In this document: in pieces, positions 34,441 through 47,380 of the stretch
Layout of the letters: every line of letters begins with the position of its first letter
How positions within the stretch are numbered: the first letter of the stretch is position 1
Source: Alkalispirochaeta americana
GTDB lineage: Bacteria; Spirochaetota; Spirochaetia; DSM-27196; Alkalispirochaetaceae
Direction: 5' to 3'
NCBI RefSeq assembly: GCF_900156105.1
Contig: NZ_FTMS01000014.1
Location: 1 to 64,000 of the forward strand
DNA length: 64,000 nucleotides
Made by a program: the position numbers and the translations under genes
The notes under the pieces: model-generated
Databases searched by the model: none
Told to the model about the DNA's origin: nothing
Seen by the model: the letters and a program-made list of their open reading frames with translations, nothing else

Positions 34441-34477
34441 TTTGCATAAATATACGGTAAGAGCATAAATCTACGGT
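34441..34477. promoter_or_regulatory. Tandem ARG-box-like operators upstream of argR
   Basis: TTTGCATAAATATACGGT (34441-34458) matches the bacterial ARG-box consensus TNTGAATWWWWATTCANW-type pattern at 15 of 18 positions when the flanking W and N positions are included. AGAGCATAAATCTACGGT (34460-34477) is a weaker copy. The two share GCATAAAT-TACGGTAA and are 19 bp apart. A possible minus-strand -10 (TATATT) lies in the first box. Arginine-dependent autoregulation by ArgR is inferred. Confidence 0.65.
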
Positions 34478-34579
34478 AATGCGCCGTTTGTTTCAACCGC
34501 CCTGTCTCTCAATCCTGGCAGTTCCGGAAATACGGGGCGTCCCGGCGCCTGGAGGGTTCTCCGGCTACCGCGCCTTTGG

Positions 34580-34608
34580 TTGCGTGTATTCAGGGAAGGA
34601 AGTACACT
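34580..34608 (+). promoter_or_regulatory. Sigma-70-type promoter of fapA
   Basis: TTGCGT (34580-34585), 17 nt, TACACT (34603-34608). Expected start about 34615, a 17-nt leader before ATG 34632. Confidence 0.6.
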
Positions 34609-34631
34609 GGTGTTCTGAAAGTGAAGAAACA

Positions 34632-36020
34632 ATGGATCGAGACGGGTATATTGAGCTGACCATAGCCGAAGACGCCATGTCGGTGCTGGGGGACTTCTTC
34701 CCCGCCCTGGGGGAAGGGAGAACCCTTTCCCCGGACTATCTCGCCACGGTCCTGGAGTCGAAGAATATCGTCCACGGGGTACGCTCCGACGAACTGGCAG
34801 AGGTCATCTTTGAGGTGAATACCAGCCACCACGTCATGCGGGAAGTTCCCGTTGCCCAAGGGACTCCTTCGGTTCCCCTGAGGCCCTCTTTTTTTCGTGT
34901 GCTCCAGCGAAGCACCGAAGCTATCGGTGATTTTCACCACGATCTGGGGCGGATCGACTACAAGCACGTGAGTCGTCTTCCCGTTGTCCGGAAAGGACAG
35001 GTCATCGCTCGGCAGATTCCTCTCCAGGAGGGAGTTCCGGGAATAAATGTTCACGGCACAGAGGTCCCCTTCGAGACCCTTCCCGTGGATACGGTGGCTC
35101 CCGGAAAGAATACCCTGCAACGAGACGATGTGGTGGTCGCTGAAATCGGCGGGCAACTTCAGACCAGAGACGGTCAGTTTTTTGTTGAGGATCGGCTGGA
35201 GATCGGCGGCAACGTCGATTACCAGACAGGCAGTATCGAGTTCCCTGGCGATGTCATCCTGAAAGGTGAGGTGAAGGACGGCTTTCACATCTGGGCCGGA
35301 GGCAGTATCACCGCAGCAGGAACCGTGGATGTTTCGGAGATCTATTGCCGGAAGGATTTTTCTGCCCGCGGGGGGCTGGTCGGGCGAGGGCGGGCGCTTC
35401 TTCGGTGCGGTGGACGAATCCAGGCTCGTTTTGTGGGAAATTGTCATGTGGAAAGCAAGTCCTCGGTCTTTATCAAGCAATATGTCTACCAGTCCCATAT
35501 CGGGTCTCTTGATCGCCTGGCCCTGGGGCCGCGGGGGCGAATTATCGGCGGAGTTGTCACCGCCGCCCAGGGAGTTCGCTGTTATACCCTGGGAAATGGA
35601 GCAAGCGCTCCCACCCTGATTCGGGTCGGTTTGAACTTTATCGCAGAGCGGAAGCTGAATCTCTGCTCCCGGAGGCATCAGGTTGTGACGCTCCGGCTCC
35701 AGAAGCTTCTGGAACGCACCCCCGAAGACCCCACCGATCGCCAGTTGGGCGTATTGCATCAGCTTGAGGAGGAGCGGCAGAAACTGGCTGCCCAGATGGG
35801 GGACCTGGCGGGCGAGCTGGACCGCTATGAGGATGCCGATATAACGGTTGATGGTGTGGTCTATCCCGGCGTCCAGATTCAAATTTGCCGGGCTATGCTG
35901 GTGGTAGAAAAAGAAATGAAAAAAGTTCGCTTCTCTCTGGATAAAAGCGCGGGGCGCGTTGTGATCTCCTCTCTTGCTGGTGGAGGAACGGGTGCTGGTG
36001 GAGGAGCGGGAGCATCGTGA
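34632..36020 (+). CDS. FapA/DUF342-family protein
   Basis: About 462 residues from ATG 34632 (MDRDGYIELTIAEDAM), chosen because the longer ORF start at 34479 lies upstream of the promoter. A central right-handed beta-helix is visible in repeated glycine-containing strands (EIGGNVDYQTGSIEFPGDVI, LKGEVKDGFHIWAGGSITAA), followed by a helical segment and a Gly-rich tail. DUF342 proteins are flagellar or envelope-associated assemblies of poorly known function, common in spirochaetes. The stop overlaps the birA start. Confidence 0.85.
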   Translation: MDRDGYIELTIAEDAMSVLGDFFPALGEGRTLSPDYLATVLESKNIVHGVRSDELAEVIFEVNTSHHVMREVPVAQGTPSVPLRPSFFRVLQRSTEAIGDFHHDLGRIDYKHVSRLPVVRKGQVIARQIPLQEGVPGINVHGTEVPFETLPVDTVAPGKNTLQRDDVVVAEIGGQLQTRDGQFFVEDRLEIGGNVDYQTGSIEFPGDVILKGEVKDGFHIWAGGSITAAGTVDVSEIYCRKDFSARGGLVGRGRALLRCGGRIQARFVGNCHVESKSSVFIKQYVYQSHIGSLDRLALGPRGRIIGGVVTAAQGVRCYTLGNGASAPTLIRVGLNFIAERKLNLCSRRHQVVTLRLQKLLERTPEDPTDRQLGVLHQLEEERQKLAAQMGDLAGELDRYEDADITVDGVVYPGVQIQICRAMLVVEKEMKKVRFSLDKSAGRVVISSLAGGGTGAGGGAGAS

Positions 36021-36732
36021 GCCTTCAGACCCTGCGGGAGTACTATTACGGAGAGGTCGATTCCACCATGACCCGGGCTCGGGAGATCGGGGCGGAATTG
36101 CCTCCGGGAATCGGCGGCTTCTGGGTCCGGGCCGGGCACCAGACAGCAGGCCGGGGCCGGCGGGGTAAGCGCTGGGAAGATTGTAGCGGTTCGGCCCTGA
36201 TGGTTACCCTGGCCGTGGAGCGAGGTGGTCCCTGGGACCCTGGTGATCCCCTGCCGGGAACGCTGGCGCTTCGGGCTGCGGCGGCGGTGCAGGAATCGCT
36301 GGGTTTCTTCCTCTCCCCATCGGAGCTTTCCATAAAGTGGCCCAATGATATTCTGGCCCGGGGCCGAAAGATCTGCGGCATTCTGACCGAGGCTGACCGA
36401 CGATGGTTTCTGATTGGAATCGGAATAAATATTCATGGAGCTCCCCAGGTGCAGGCAGAACCCCGTGCCACGTCCCTGGGAGAAATGGTGGAGCGTTCGG
36501 GCTGTATCTGGTCCGGAAAGGCCCTGACCGAGGCGCTCTTTCCCCGTCTGCGTCGCCATCTGGCGGAGCATCTTGGGGGTGAGCGCTGGTTTTCGGTAGT
36601 GGAACAGGCCCTGGCCTGGCGTGATTCCCTGGTGGTGGCGGGGGAGCACTGTGGTGTTCTCTCCGGCATCGACTCCGATGGCGCGCTCCTGCTGAAGATC
36701 CACGAGGGACCCTCCCGGATGGTGCAGAAGAT

Positions 36733-40335
<3,603 letters not shown>

Positions 40336-40381
40336 GCCCCCCGTGCTTGTTACCATTCAGGTACCGTATTGTTGAAAAACC

Positions 40382-40410
40382 GGGGGCGGGGCTTTTCCCG
40401 CCCCCTTTTT
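40382..40410 (+). terminator. Rho-independent terminator of groEL
   Basis: GGGGGCGGG (40382-40390), loop GCTTTT, CCCGCCCCC (40397-40405), then T residues. Confidence 0.93.
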
Positions 40411-40500
40411 GTCGATATCATGGTGAGTGCAGAAATCACCCCGGGTCTGTGTGTTGCTCCGGGAGAAACCCTGCAGAAAAGGGATAAAGGGAAGGGTGCC

Positions 40501-40788
40501 ATGAAAAGAGACGATTTTATCTGGACCATCGGTTATCAGGATGGAACCGCTCTTGTTGATGGGCCTGCCCGGAAAAAGTACCGAAACCGTTCCGCCGGGG
40601 AACTTCTCGAAGCGGGCCAGTATCGCGCCGCCTTTTGTGCAGCTCTTTACGATGGGGAAATGGACGATTTTCTCCCCCGATTCCAGGCTTCTGCAGAAAT
40701 TCCCGTGGATTCCGAAGAAGCGCTCCAGCGTCTCTTTGGGGTATTTCACCCCCCTCGGGGAGGCCGATCCGTTTCCGTCATCGGGTAG
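40501..40788 (+). CDS. Small soluble protein of unknown function
   Basis: 95 residues from ATG 40501 (MKRDDFIWTIGYQDGTALVD), with a purine-rich site AAGGGAAGGG upstream; longer starts pass through the groEL terminator. Mixed composition, no membrane segment, no recognised domain. Between groEL and yajC on the same strand. Confidence 0.6.
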   Translation: MKRDDFIWTIGYQDGTALVDGPARKKYRNRSAGELLEAGQYRAAFCAALYDGEMDDFLPRFQASAEIPVDSEEALQRLFGVFHPPRGGRSVSVIG

Positions 40789-40804
40789 CCCCGCTTTCTC
40801 AAGC

Positions 40805-40833
40805 TTGACCGTCCCCCCCCTCCGTGATACCGT
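40805..40833 (+). promoter_or_regulatory. Putative promoter of yajC-secD-secF
   Basis: TTGACC (40805-40810), 17 nt, TACCGT (40828-40833). Gives about a 30-nt leader with AAGGA ahead of yajC. Confidence 0.5.
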
Positions 40834-40869
40834 AACCGGAAATTTCTCAAACACGAAGGACGTGATTAC

Positions 40870-41241
40870 ATGAATATGCTGTATTCCCTGCCCCTGCTGG
40901 TGGGTGTTTCCGAGGGCGGAGGCGCTTCAGGTGGAGCCGCTTCCATGGCCCCGACGCTAATTACCTTTGGCCTTGTCTTCGCCATATTTTACTTTCTTAT
41001 TATCCGGCCACAGAGCAAGCGTCAGAAAAAGACCCAGGACATGTTGAAATCCCTGAAAAAGGGAGACCGGGTTCAGACGATTGGTGGAATCCGCGGCACG
41101 ATCTTCTCCATGAAAGAGGAGTCGGTGGTCCTGAAGGTTGACGACCACTGCAAGATCCAGTTTGCCCGCTCCGCTATTGCGCAGGTTCTTGACAAGAGTA
41201 ACGAGTCGAGCAGCAACGACGTTGCGCTCAACGAGAAATAA
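40870..41241 (+). CDS. yajC: Sec translocon accessory protein YajC
   Basis: 123 residues. One membrane helix (LITFGLVFAIFYFLIIRPQS) with the family RPQSKRQKK motif, then a cytoplasmic domain with LKKGDRVQTIGGIRGTI. Part of the SecDF-YajC complex. The N terminus has a GGGASGGAAS spacer. First of yajC-secD-secF. Confidence 0.95.
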   Translation: MNMLYSLPLLVGVSEGGGASGGAASMAPTLITFGLVFAIFYFLIIRPQSKRQKKTQDMLKSLKKGDRVQTIGGIRGTIFSMKEESVVLKVDDHCKIQFARSAIAQVLDKSNESSSNDVALNEK

Positions 41242-41271
41242 CACCATCTCTCCCCCTTCGGAGTTGCACGA

Positions 41272-42996
41272 ATGAGTAAACGACTGAGACTGTCAATCAT
41301 TCTGGCGCTTGTCGCTTTTGGAGCCGCCGCCTTTTACCCGACGGTTCGCTGGTACTTTTTTGTGCCGGAAAGTCAAAAGCAACTTGCCCAGAGTTCCCGA
41401 ATCGAGATTCGAGATTGGGCCCAGGGTCGGGCACGAGAGGCCCTGGATGATCTGCGCGGCGCCGCCGCAGCAGGAGAAACGGTTCCCCCGGAGTATTCTT
41501 TTCTGATCCCCCAGGCACGTGATGCCTACCGGGCCATGGAAAAGACCCTGCCCGATGAGTGGAGCGCAACCGCCCTTTTGCGGGGCTTCCGTGACGAAGC
41601 TGAGGCCTTCGAGGTGCTGGAACGGAAATACCGTCATGATATCCTGGAGCTCAAGGATCTGAAGGATCGGATCATCCTGCTGGGGCTGGACCTCTCGGGG
41701 GGTATCAGTGTGACCCTGGAGGCGGATGAACAAAACCTGACCGAGCGCCTGGGCCGGCAGCCCTCACAGACGGAAATGTCTGAGGCTGTAGATCTGGCCA
41801 TGGAGATCATCCGCAACCGGATCGACCGCTTTGGAGTGACGGAGCCGCAGATCCGCGAAGCTGAAAACAACCGGATTGTGATCGAGATTCCCGGTGACGA
41901 TGATCGGGAGCGAGTGAACGCCTTTCTCCTGGGCCGGGGAAGTCTGAACTTTCATATCGTCCACGGTGATGCGACAGACCAGCTCATTCGTTTGCAGAAC
42001 GAGCAGCCCGGCTGGTCCCCCGACATTGACGGGGTTCCCGAGTTTGTCCCGGCAGGAACGGTGGTGCGGGAGTACGTCACGCGCGACGCCTACGGTATCG
42101 ATGAGCGGGTTCGCTGGATCGTCATTTACGACGACATTGTCGAGCACGGCCTGGACGGGCAGTATATCACCGATGCCCAGGTGGCGAGGGACCCCCTCAC
42201 CAATCGTCCCACGGTCAACTTTGTTCTGGACGCCCAGGGAGCCGAGGAGTTTGCTCTTCTGACCAGGGATAACGTGGGGAACTCCATGGCGATTGTCATG
42301 GACGAAAAGGTGCGTGCCTACGCCCGGATCCAGGAAGAGATCCCCACTGGCCAGGTTCGGATCACCGGGTTTGACCAGGAACAGGCAGCGAACATCGCTC
42401 TGGTATTGCGGACGGCGGCTCTGCCGGTAAATCTGGAGATCGTGAACCAGCAGGTGGTAGGAGCAACCCTCGGCGCAGGAGCAATCCGCGTGGGGTTGCA
42501 GTCGATCGCCCTGGGGTTTGCCCTGATCATCGTCTTCATGGTTATCTATTACAAGCGGGCTGGCCTTATCGCCGATGTGGCCCTGGTACTGAATCTTTTT
42601 TTCATACTGGCGGTGCTCTCGGCGTTCAATCTCACCCTCACCCTGACAAGCGTGGCCGGTATTATCCTCACCGTGGGTATGGCCGTGGACGCCAACGTGA
42701 TCATCTTCGAGCGGATCAAGGAAGAGTATCGTCTGGGCAAGGGAGCCCGTTCGGCGGTTCGCGGAGGGTTTGATAAAGCCTTCTGGACGGTAATGGACGC
42801 GAACATTACCACCTTTATCGCGGCGCTGTTCCTCTCTCAGCTTGGGTCCGGTCCCATTCAGGGCTTTGCAATCACCCTGGCTGTGGGAATCCTCTCCTCC
42901 ATGTTTACTGCCCTGGTGGTGACCCGGCTCTTCTTTGACTTTGCCACCGACACCTTGCGCCGAAGCAAACTGAGTATCGCCTGGAGGCTTTCATGA
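41272..42996 (+). CDS. secD: Protein translocase subunit SecD
   Basis: 574 residues. N-terminal helix, a periplasmic P1 domain, the family motif LGLDLSGGISVTLE near residue 140 and IRNRIDRFGVTEPQI near residue 181, then five C-terminal helices from about residue 405 with GMAVDANVIIFERIKEE. Uses proton motive force to pull exported proteins across the inner membrane. The stop overlaps the secF ATG. Confidence 0.97.
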   Translation: MSKRLRLSIILALVAFGAAAFYPTVRWYFFVPESQKQLAQSSRIEIRDWAQGRAREALDDLRGAAAAGETVPPEYSFLIPQARDAYRAMEKTLPDEWSATALLRGFRDEAEAFEVLERKYRHDILELKDLKDRIILLGLDLSGGISVTLEADEQNLTERLGRQPSQTEMSEAVDLAMEIIRNRIDRFGVTEPQIREAENNRIVIEIPGDDDRERVNAFLLGRGSLNFHIVHGDATDQLIRLQNEQPGWSPDIDGVPEFVPAGTVVREYVTRDAYGIDERVRWIVIYDDIVEHGLDGQYITDAQVARDPLTNRPTVNFVLDAQGAEEFALLTRDNVGNSMAIVMDEKVRAYARIQEEIPTGQVRITGFDQEQAANIALVLRTAALPVNLEIVNQQVVGATLGAGAIRVGLQSIALGFALIIVFMVIYYKRAGLIADVALVLNLFFILAVLSAFNLTLTLTSVAGIILTVGMAVDANVIIFERIKEEYRLGKGARSAVRGGFDKAFWTVMDANITTFIAALFLSQLGSGPIQGFAITLAVGILSSMFTALVVTRLFFDFATDTLRRSKLSIAWRLS

Positions 42997-44087
42997 CACG
43001 TGTGTTTGACTTTATGAAATCCCGGTTGATTATGATGCTTCTCTCGGCGGTGGTTATCGTCGGGGGAATCGCCGGCACGGTGGTGCAGGGCGGGTTCAAT
43101 CTGGGAATCGATTTCCGGGCTGGTCTCAGCATGACCGTGGGTATCTCCGGAGACGTTTCCGAGGATGATCTTCGGGCTGCCCTGACCGGCTTTGAGGGCG
43201 CCCAGGTGCAGCGCCTGGGCGCCGAGGCTGACCAGCGCTTTGTTATCCGTGTCCGTGATGAGGGGACTGACGGGGACGATGTCCAGGAAGGCTTTGCCGA
43301 ACGGACAAGCCGGGAGCTTCTGGACGTCCTTGCTGGCGCGTTCCCCGCTTCGCAGGTTGAGGAGCTGGAAACGGTCTACGTGGGGCCCCGCTTTTCCCGG
43401 GATCTTACCCAACAGGCCCTCTTTCTGACAGTCTTTGCCCTGCTGCTGATTCTGGCCTATCTCTGGTTCCGTTTTCGTCTGGAATACGCCGCATCGTCGA
43501 TCGTGGCTCTGCTTCACGACGTGGTGGTTATCCTCGGTGTCATCGGAACGCTTCAGATGGAGGTGTCCACAGCGACGATCGCTGCGGTCCTTACTATCAT
43601 CGGCTACTCCTTGAACGACACAATCGTTATCTTTGACAGGATCCGTGAGAACGAGGTGCTCCTGCGGGAGAAGGATTTCCGCACGGTCATTAACACCAGT
43701 ATCACCCAAAGCCTGAGTCGGACGATCATCACCTCCGTAACCACTCTGCTTGCGGTGGGGGCTATCTACATTTTCAGCACCGGAGCAATCCAGCTCTTTG
43801 CGCTGACCTTGATCATCGGAGTTCTGGTGGGAACCTATTCGTCGGTCTTTGTGGCCTCGCCGGTGCTCTTCTTCTGGCACATTCGGGCTGGCGTCCATCG
43901 ACGGCGAAAAGATGCTGAACGATATCATCGTGGAGCTGTTTCCCGGTCTTCCGAGGGTGAAACCACAAAACAGAGCGGTGCCAAAGCTGCCCAGGCAGCA
44001 GTGGATCGGCAGGCTGCTGACGCTGAAGCTGCCAAACGCGAGATTCTTCAGAAACGGCGCGGGCAAAAGAAAAAGGGCGGCCACTAG
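42993..44087 (+). CDS. secF: Protein translocase subunit SecF
   Basis: 364 residues. N-terminal helix, GGFNLGIDFRAGLSMTV near residue 30, and helices with GYSLNDTIVIFDRIRENE near residue 204. The C-terminal 60 residues are Lys/Ala/Gln-rich and unlike most SecF tails. Co-translated with secD. Confidence 0.96.
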   Translation: MTRVFDFMKSRLIMMLLSAVVIVGGIAGTVVQGGFNLGIDFRAGLSMTVGISGDVSEDDLRAALTGFEGAQVQRLGAEADQRFVIRVRDEGTDGDDVQEGFAERTSRELLDVLAGAFPASQVEELETVYVGPRFSRDLTQQALFLTVFALLLILAYLWFRFRLEYAASSIVALLHDVVVILGVIGTLQMEVSTATIAAVLTIIGYSLNDTIVIFDRIRENEVLLREKDFRTVINTSITQSLSRTIITSVTTLLAVGAIYIFSTGAIQLFALTLIIGVLVGTYSSVFVASPVLFFWHIRAGVHRRRKDAERYHRGAVSRSSEGETTKQSGAKAAQAAVDRQAADAEAAKREILQKRRGQKKKGGH

Positions 44088-44129
44088 GACGTCTCTTTTT
44101 CCCTGTCTTTTTTGTTATACCCTGTTATG

Positions 44130-44164
44130 CCGCCCGGATCGCTCTGATCCGTGGCGGTTTTTTT
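44130..44164 (+). terminator. Rho-independent terminator after secF
   Basis: CCGCC-GGATC pairs with GATCC-GGCGG around loop GCTCT, followed by seven T residues (44158-44164). Confidence 0.9.
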
Positions 44165-44291
44165 GTGGCCCCGGCAGGGCAGCCCTACTTGTTCTATTCC
44201 GGGGAAGATTCTATCCTCCAGAGGCGGCTTCTCTCAAAAGACCGGCCATTCTGAGGCGCGTTTTTTATCTGCCGGCACAGAAGGAGACACC

Positions 44292-45110
44292 ATGAACAAG
44301 AATGAAACAGCCCTGGGAGATCGTCTCGCCTCGGTCAGGGGCATCATCTCCGATATGGATGGAGTGATCTATCACGGTAATCAGCTGCTCCCGGGGGTTC
44401 CTGAGTTTATACAATGGCTTCAGGAATCGGGCAGACAGTATCTGTTTCTCACCAATTCCAGTGAACGGAGCCCCCGGGAATTGCAGGAGAAGTTACGCCG
44501 TCTTGGCCTTGATGTGCCGGTGGAGAACTTCCTGACCAGCGCCCTGGCTACGGCAGGATTTCTCAAAAGCCAGGTACCGGGGGGGAGCGTCTACGCCGTG
44601 GGCGAGGCCGGGCTGATCAGCGCTTTGTACGATGCGGGATTCTCCATGAACGATGTGGATCCTGACTACGTGGTTATCGGCGAAACTCGCAGTTACAGTT
44701 TTGAGAAGATCGAGAAGGCCATTAACCTGGTGAACCGGGGGGCAAAACTGATTGGCACGAACCCTGATCTGACGGGTCCTGTGGAGTCGGGTATTGTTCC
44801 GGCCTGCGGGGCGCTTATCAAGCCCATAGAGCTTGCCACAGGAAAAACCCCCTACTTTGTGGGAAAACCCAATCCGCTCATGATGCGCCAGGCCCTGAAA
44901 AGAATAGAATGTCGCCGTGAGGAGAGTCTTATCGTGGGAGACCGTATGGACACCGACGTGATCGCCGGAGTCGAGGCGGAGATCGAGACGGTGCTGGTCC
45001 TCTCGGGAGTAACCTCAAGGGAAGAGGTCTCGCGCTTTGCCTACCAGCCGAGCTATGTCCTTTCCGGAGTGGATCAGCTGGTTTCGCTTGCCCGGGCCGC
45101 AGGGGTGTAG
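44292..45110 (+). CDS. NagD-type HAD-superfamily phosphatase
   Basis: 272 residues from ATG 44292 (AAGGAG upstream); upstream in-frame starts overlap the secF terminator. HAD motif I DMDGVIYHG near residue 18, motif II FLTNSSER, motif III Lys, motif IV GDRMDTDVIAG near residue 216. NagD-type HADs dephosphorylate nucleotides or sugar phosphates; the substrate is unknown. Confidence 0.88.
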   Translation: MNKNETALGDRLASVRGIISDMDGVIYHGNQLLPGVPEFIQWLQESGRQYLFLTNSSERSPRELQEKLRRLGLDVPVENFLTSALATAGFLKSQVPGGSVYAVGEAGLISALYDAGFSMNDVDPDYVVIGETRSYSFEKIEKAINLVNRGAKLIGTNPDLTGPVESGIVPACGALIKPIELATGKTPYFVGKPNPLMMRQALKRIECRREESLIVGDRMDTDVIAGVEAEIETVLVLSGVTSREEVSRFAYQPSYVLSGVDQLVSLARAAGV

Positions 45111-45164
45111 AGGATGGAGGGTCTGAAAGGGCCCTTTCTTCTAGTTTGCCCGCGCAATTTGTAG

Positions 45165-45170
45165 TATACT
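45165..45170 (+). promoter_or_regulatory. -10 box of glgX, 8 nt before the start codon
   Basis: TATACT, a strong -10 box, with no good -35 at the expected place (TAGTTT at 45142-45147). The GTG start at 45179 follows after 8 nt and no Shine-Dalgarno is seen, suggesting a leaderless message. Confidence 0.55.
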
Positions 45171-45178
45171 AGCGCTCT

Positions 45179-47341
45179 GTGCAATATTCTGAAATTACTA
45201 CCCAGCCCGGAAAACCCTATCCTCTTGGAGCAACTCCCCTGCCGGGCCGGGTTCATTTCGGGCTTGTAAGCCGGCACGCTACGCGAGTCTGGCTTCAGCT
45301 CTATAGCGATCCCCAGGCCCGCTTTCCCGAAAGGGAGTTTGAACTGCTCCCCGAGCTCCATCGCACCGGCGATGTGTGGCACATCGAGGTCCAGGGGATC
45401 GGCCCCGGTGCGCTTTACCTCTTTCGGGTGGACGGACCCTTTGCTCCCGAAGAGGGCTTGCGCTTTAACTCCTGCCGCCCCCTGCTCGACCCCTATGCCA
45501 AGGCCCTGACGGGAAACTTTGTCTGGAACCTGCGGGAGGCTCTGGCCTACGATCCCGATTCTCCGCAGAAAGATCTGAACTTTCGCACTACCGGCGACGC
45601 CGGGGCCTTCCCCAAGTGTATTGTGGTGGATGATTTCTTCGACTGGCAGGGTGATCGGCCTCTGAACTATCCCCTCCAGGACTGTATTATTTACGAATCC
45701 CATCTGCGGGGCCTTTCGTGTCATCCTTCAGCAGAGGTTCCTCACCCTGGTACCTACCGGGGGGTGATCGAAATGATCCCGTACCTGAAGGAGCTGGGAA
45801 TCACCAGCCTGGAGTTGCTTCCGGTTCACGAGTTCGATGAGAACGAGTTTGAGCGCTACAACCCCGGGACAGGGGAGCGCCTCATCAATTACTGGGGCTA
45901 CAACACCGTGGCGTTCTTCGCCCCCAAAGGGGCCTACGCTGCCGATGGCGCTCTGGGTGAGCAGGTGGCAGAGTTCAAGGAGATGGTCCGGGAACTCCAC
46001 AAGGCGGGAATCGAGGTGATCCTGGACGTGGTGTTCAACCATAGCGGCGAGGGGAATGAGCTGGGCCCCACCTTCAGTTTTCGGGGGATCGATAACCCCA
46101 CGTATTACATGCTTGAAGACAACCGGCGCTATTATCGCAACTTTTCCGGCACCGGCAACACCATGAACTGCAATAACCCCGTCATGCGCACCCTGATTAT
46201 GGAGTGTCTTCACTATTGGGTAGTGGATATGCATGTGGATGGCTTTCGGTTCGATCTGGGCAGCATCCTGGGGCGTGATGAGCGAGGCAACCTTCTGGAG
46301 AACGCTCCCATCCTGGATCGGATCGCTAACGATCCCATCCTGCGGGATACAAAAATTATCGCCGAAGCCTGGGATGCTGGCGGAGCCTATCAGGTGGGCG
46401 CTTTTCGCGGACGCTGGGCCGAGTGGAACGACCGGTTTCGGGATGATCTCCGTCGTTTCTGGAGAGGTGATCGTAACACTGTGGCTGCCCTGGCAACACG
46501 CTTTGCCGGAAGCGCCGACCTCTACCACGCAGGAGGACGCAAACCCTTTCACAGCATCAACTTTATCACCTCCCACGATGGTTTTACCCTGCGCGATCTG
46601 GTGAGCTATAACCGGAAGCACAACGAGGAAAACGGTGAGGAGAACCGCGACGGTCACAACGGGAACTTCAGCTACAATTATGGACACGAGGGAGATACGG
46701 AGAACCCCGAAATCTGGTCCCTGCGGTTGCGGCAGATGAAAAACCTCATGGGATCCCTGCTTCTTTCCCTGGGGACACCCATGATCCTCTCGGGCGACGA
46801 GTTTGGCCGAAGTCAGGGAGGGAACAATAACGCCTACTGCCAGAACAACCCTATCAGCTGGAACGATTATCGCCTGGGTGTCGACTACGGCGATCTTTTC
46901 CGGTTCACGCGAATGCTTATCGCCCTGCGGAAAAAACACCCTGTCTTCACCCGCCCCGAATTCTACACCGGTCTCGATAACAGCCGGAGCACCAGAAACG
47001 ATATCGACTGGTTTGATAGCGGCGGCGGCCGCATGGATTGGGCAAAAAGCGCCAGTTGTCTCGCAATTTACATCGATGGAACAGAGATAGAGCGCCACGC
47101 AAACCGCGAGGACGACGATTTTTATATCATGTTTAACGCATCGCGGGAGGAGGAGAACTTTACCGTTCCTGACCCTCCCGAGGGGCTTCGCTGGGTCCGG
47201 GTCATTGATACCAGCCGGAGCGCTCCGGAAGATTTTTTCGAACCCGGTCTGGAAGAAGAAATGCCGCCAGAACTGGAGATTTCCCTGGAAGGGCGCTCTC
47301 TGGTGATGTTGAGAACCGCTCCGGATATTGACGAGGAGTGA
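45179..47341 (+). CDS. glgX: Glycogen-debranching enzyme GlgX-type (isoamylase family, GH13)
   Basis: 720 residues, GTG start. N-terminal carbohydrate-binding domain (PLGATPLPGRVHFGLVSRHA), then GH13 barrel: DVVFNHSGEGNE near residue 282, catalytic Asp in VDGFRFDLGSILGRD near residue 352, Glu in IIAEAWDAGG near residue 393 and SHDGFTL near residue 466. Cleaves alpha-1,6 branches. The N terminus matches known GlgX N termini, so the start is good despite the missing ribosome site. A glycogen cluster is not present. Confidence 0.92.
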   Translation: MQYSEITTQPGKPYPLGATPLPGRVHFGLVSRHATRVWLQLYSDPQARFPEREFELLPELHRTGDVWHIEVQGIGPGALYLFRVDGPFAPEEGLRFNSCRPLLDPYAKALTGNFVWNLREALAYDPDSPQKDLNFRTTGDAGAFPKCIVVDDFFDWQGDRPLNYPLQDCIIYESHLRGLSCHPSAEVPHPGTYRGVIEMIPYLKELGITSLELLPVHEFDENEFERYNPGTGERLINYWGYNTVAFFAPKGAYAADGALGEQVAEFKEMVRELHKAGIEVILDVVFNHSGEGNELGPTFSFRGIDNPTYYMLEDNRRYYRNFSGTGNTMNCNNPVMRTLIMECLHYWVVDMHVDGFRFDLGSILGRDERGNLLENAPILDRIANDPILRDTKIIAEAWDAGGAYQVGAFRGRWAEWNDRFRDDLRRFWRGDRNTVAALATRFAGSADLYHAGGRKPFHSINFITSHDGFTLRDLVSYNRKHNEENGEENRDGHNGNFSYNYGHEGDTENPEIWSLRLRQMKNLMGSLLLSLGTPMILSGDEFGRSQGGNNNAYCQNNPISWNDYRLGVDYGDLFRFTRMLIALRKKHPVFTRPEFYTGLDNSRSTRNDIDWFDSGGGRMDWAKSASCLAIYIDGTEIERHANREDDDFYIMFNASREEENFTVPDPPEGLRWVRVIDTSRSAPEDFFEPGLEEEMPPELEISLEGRSLVMLRTAPDIDEE

Positions 47342-47380
47342 GGTGAAATGGTACCCCTTTGAGTTGGAGGTACCCCACCC

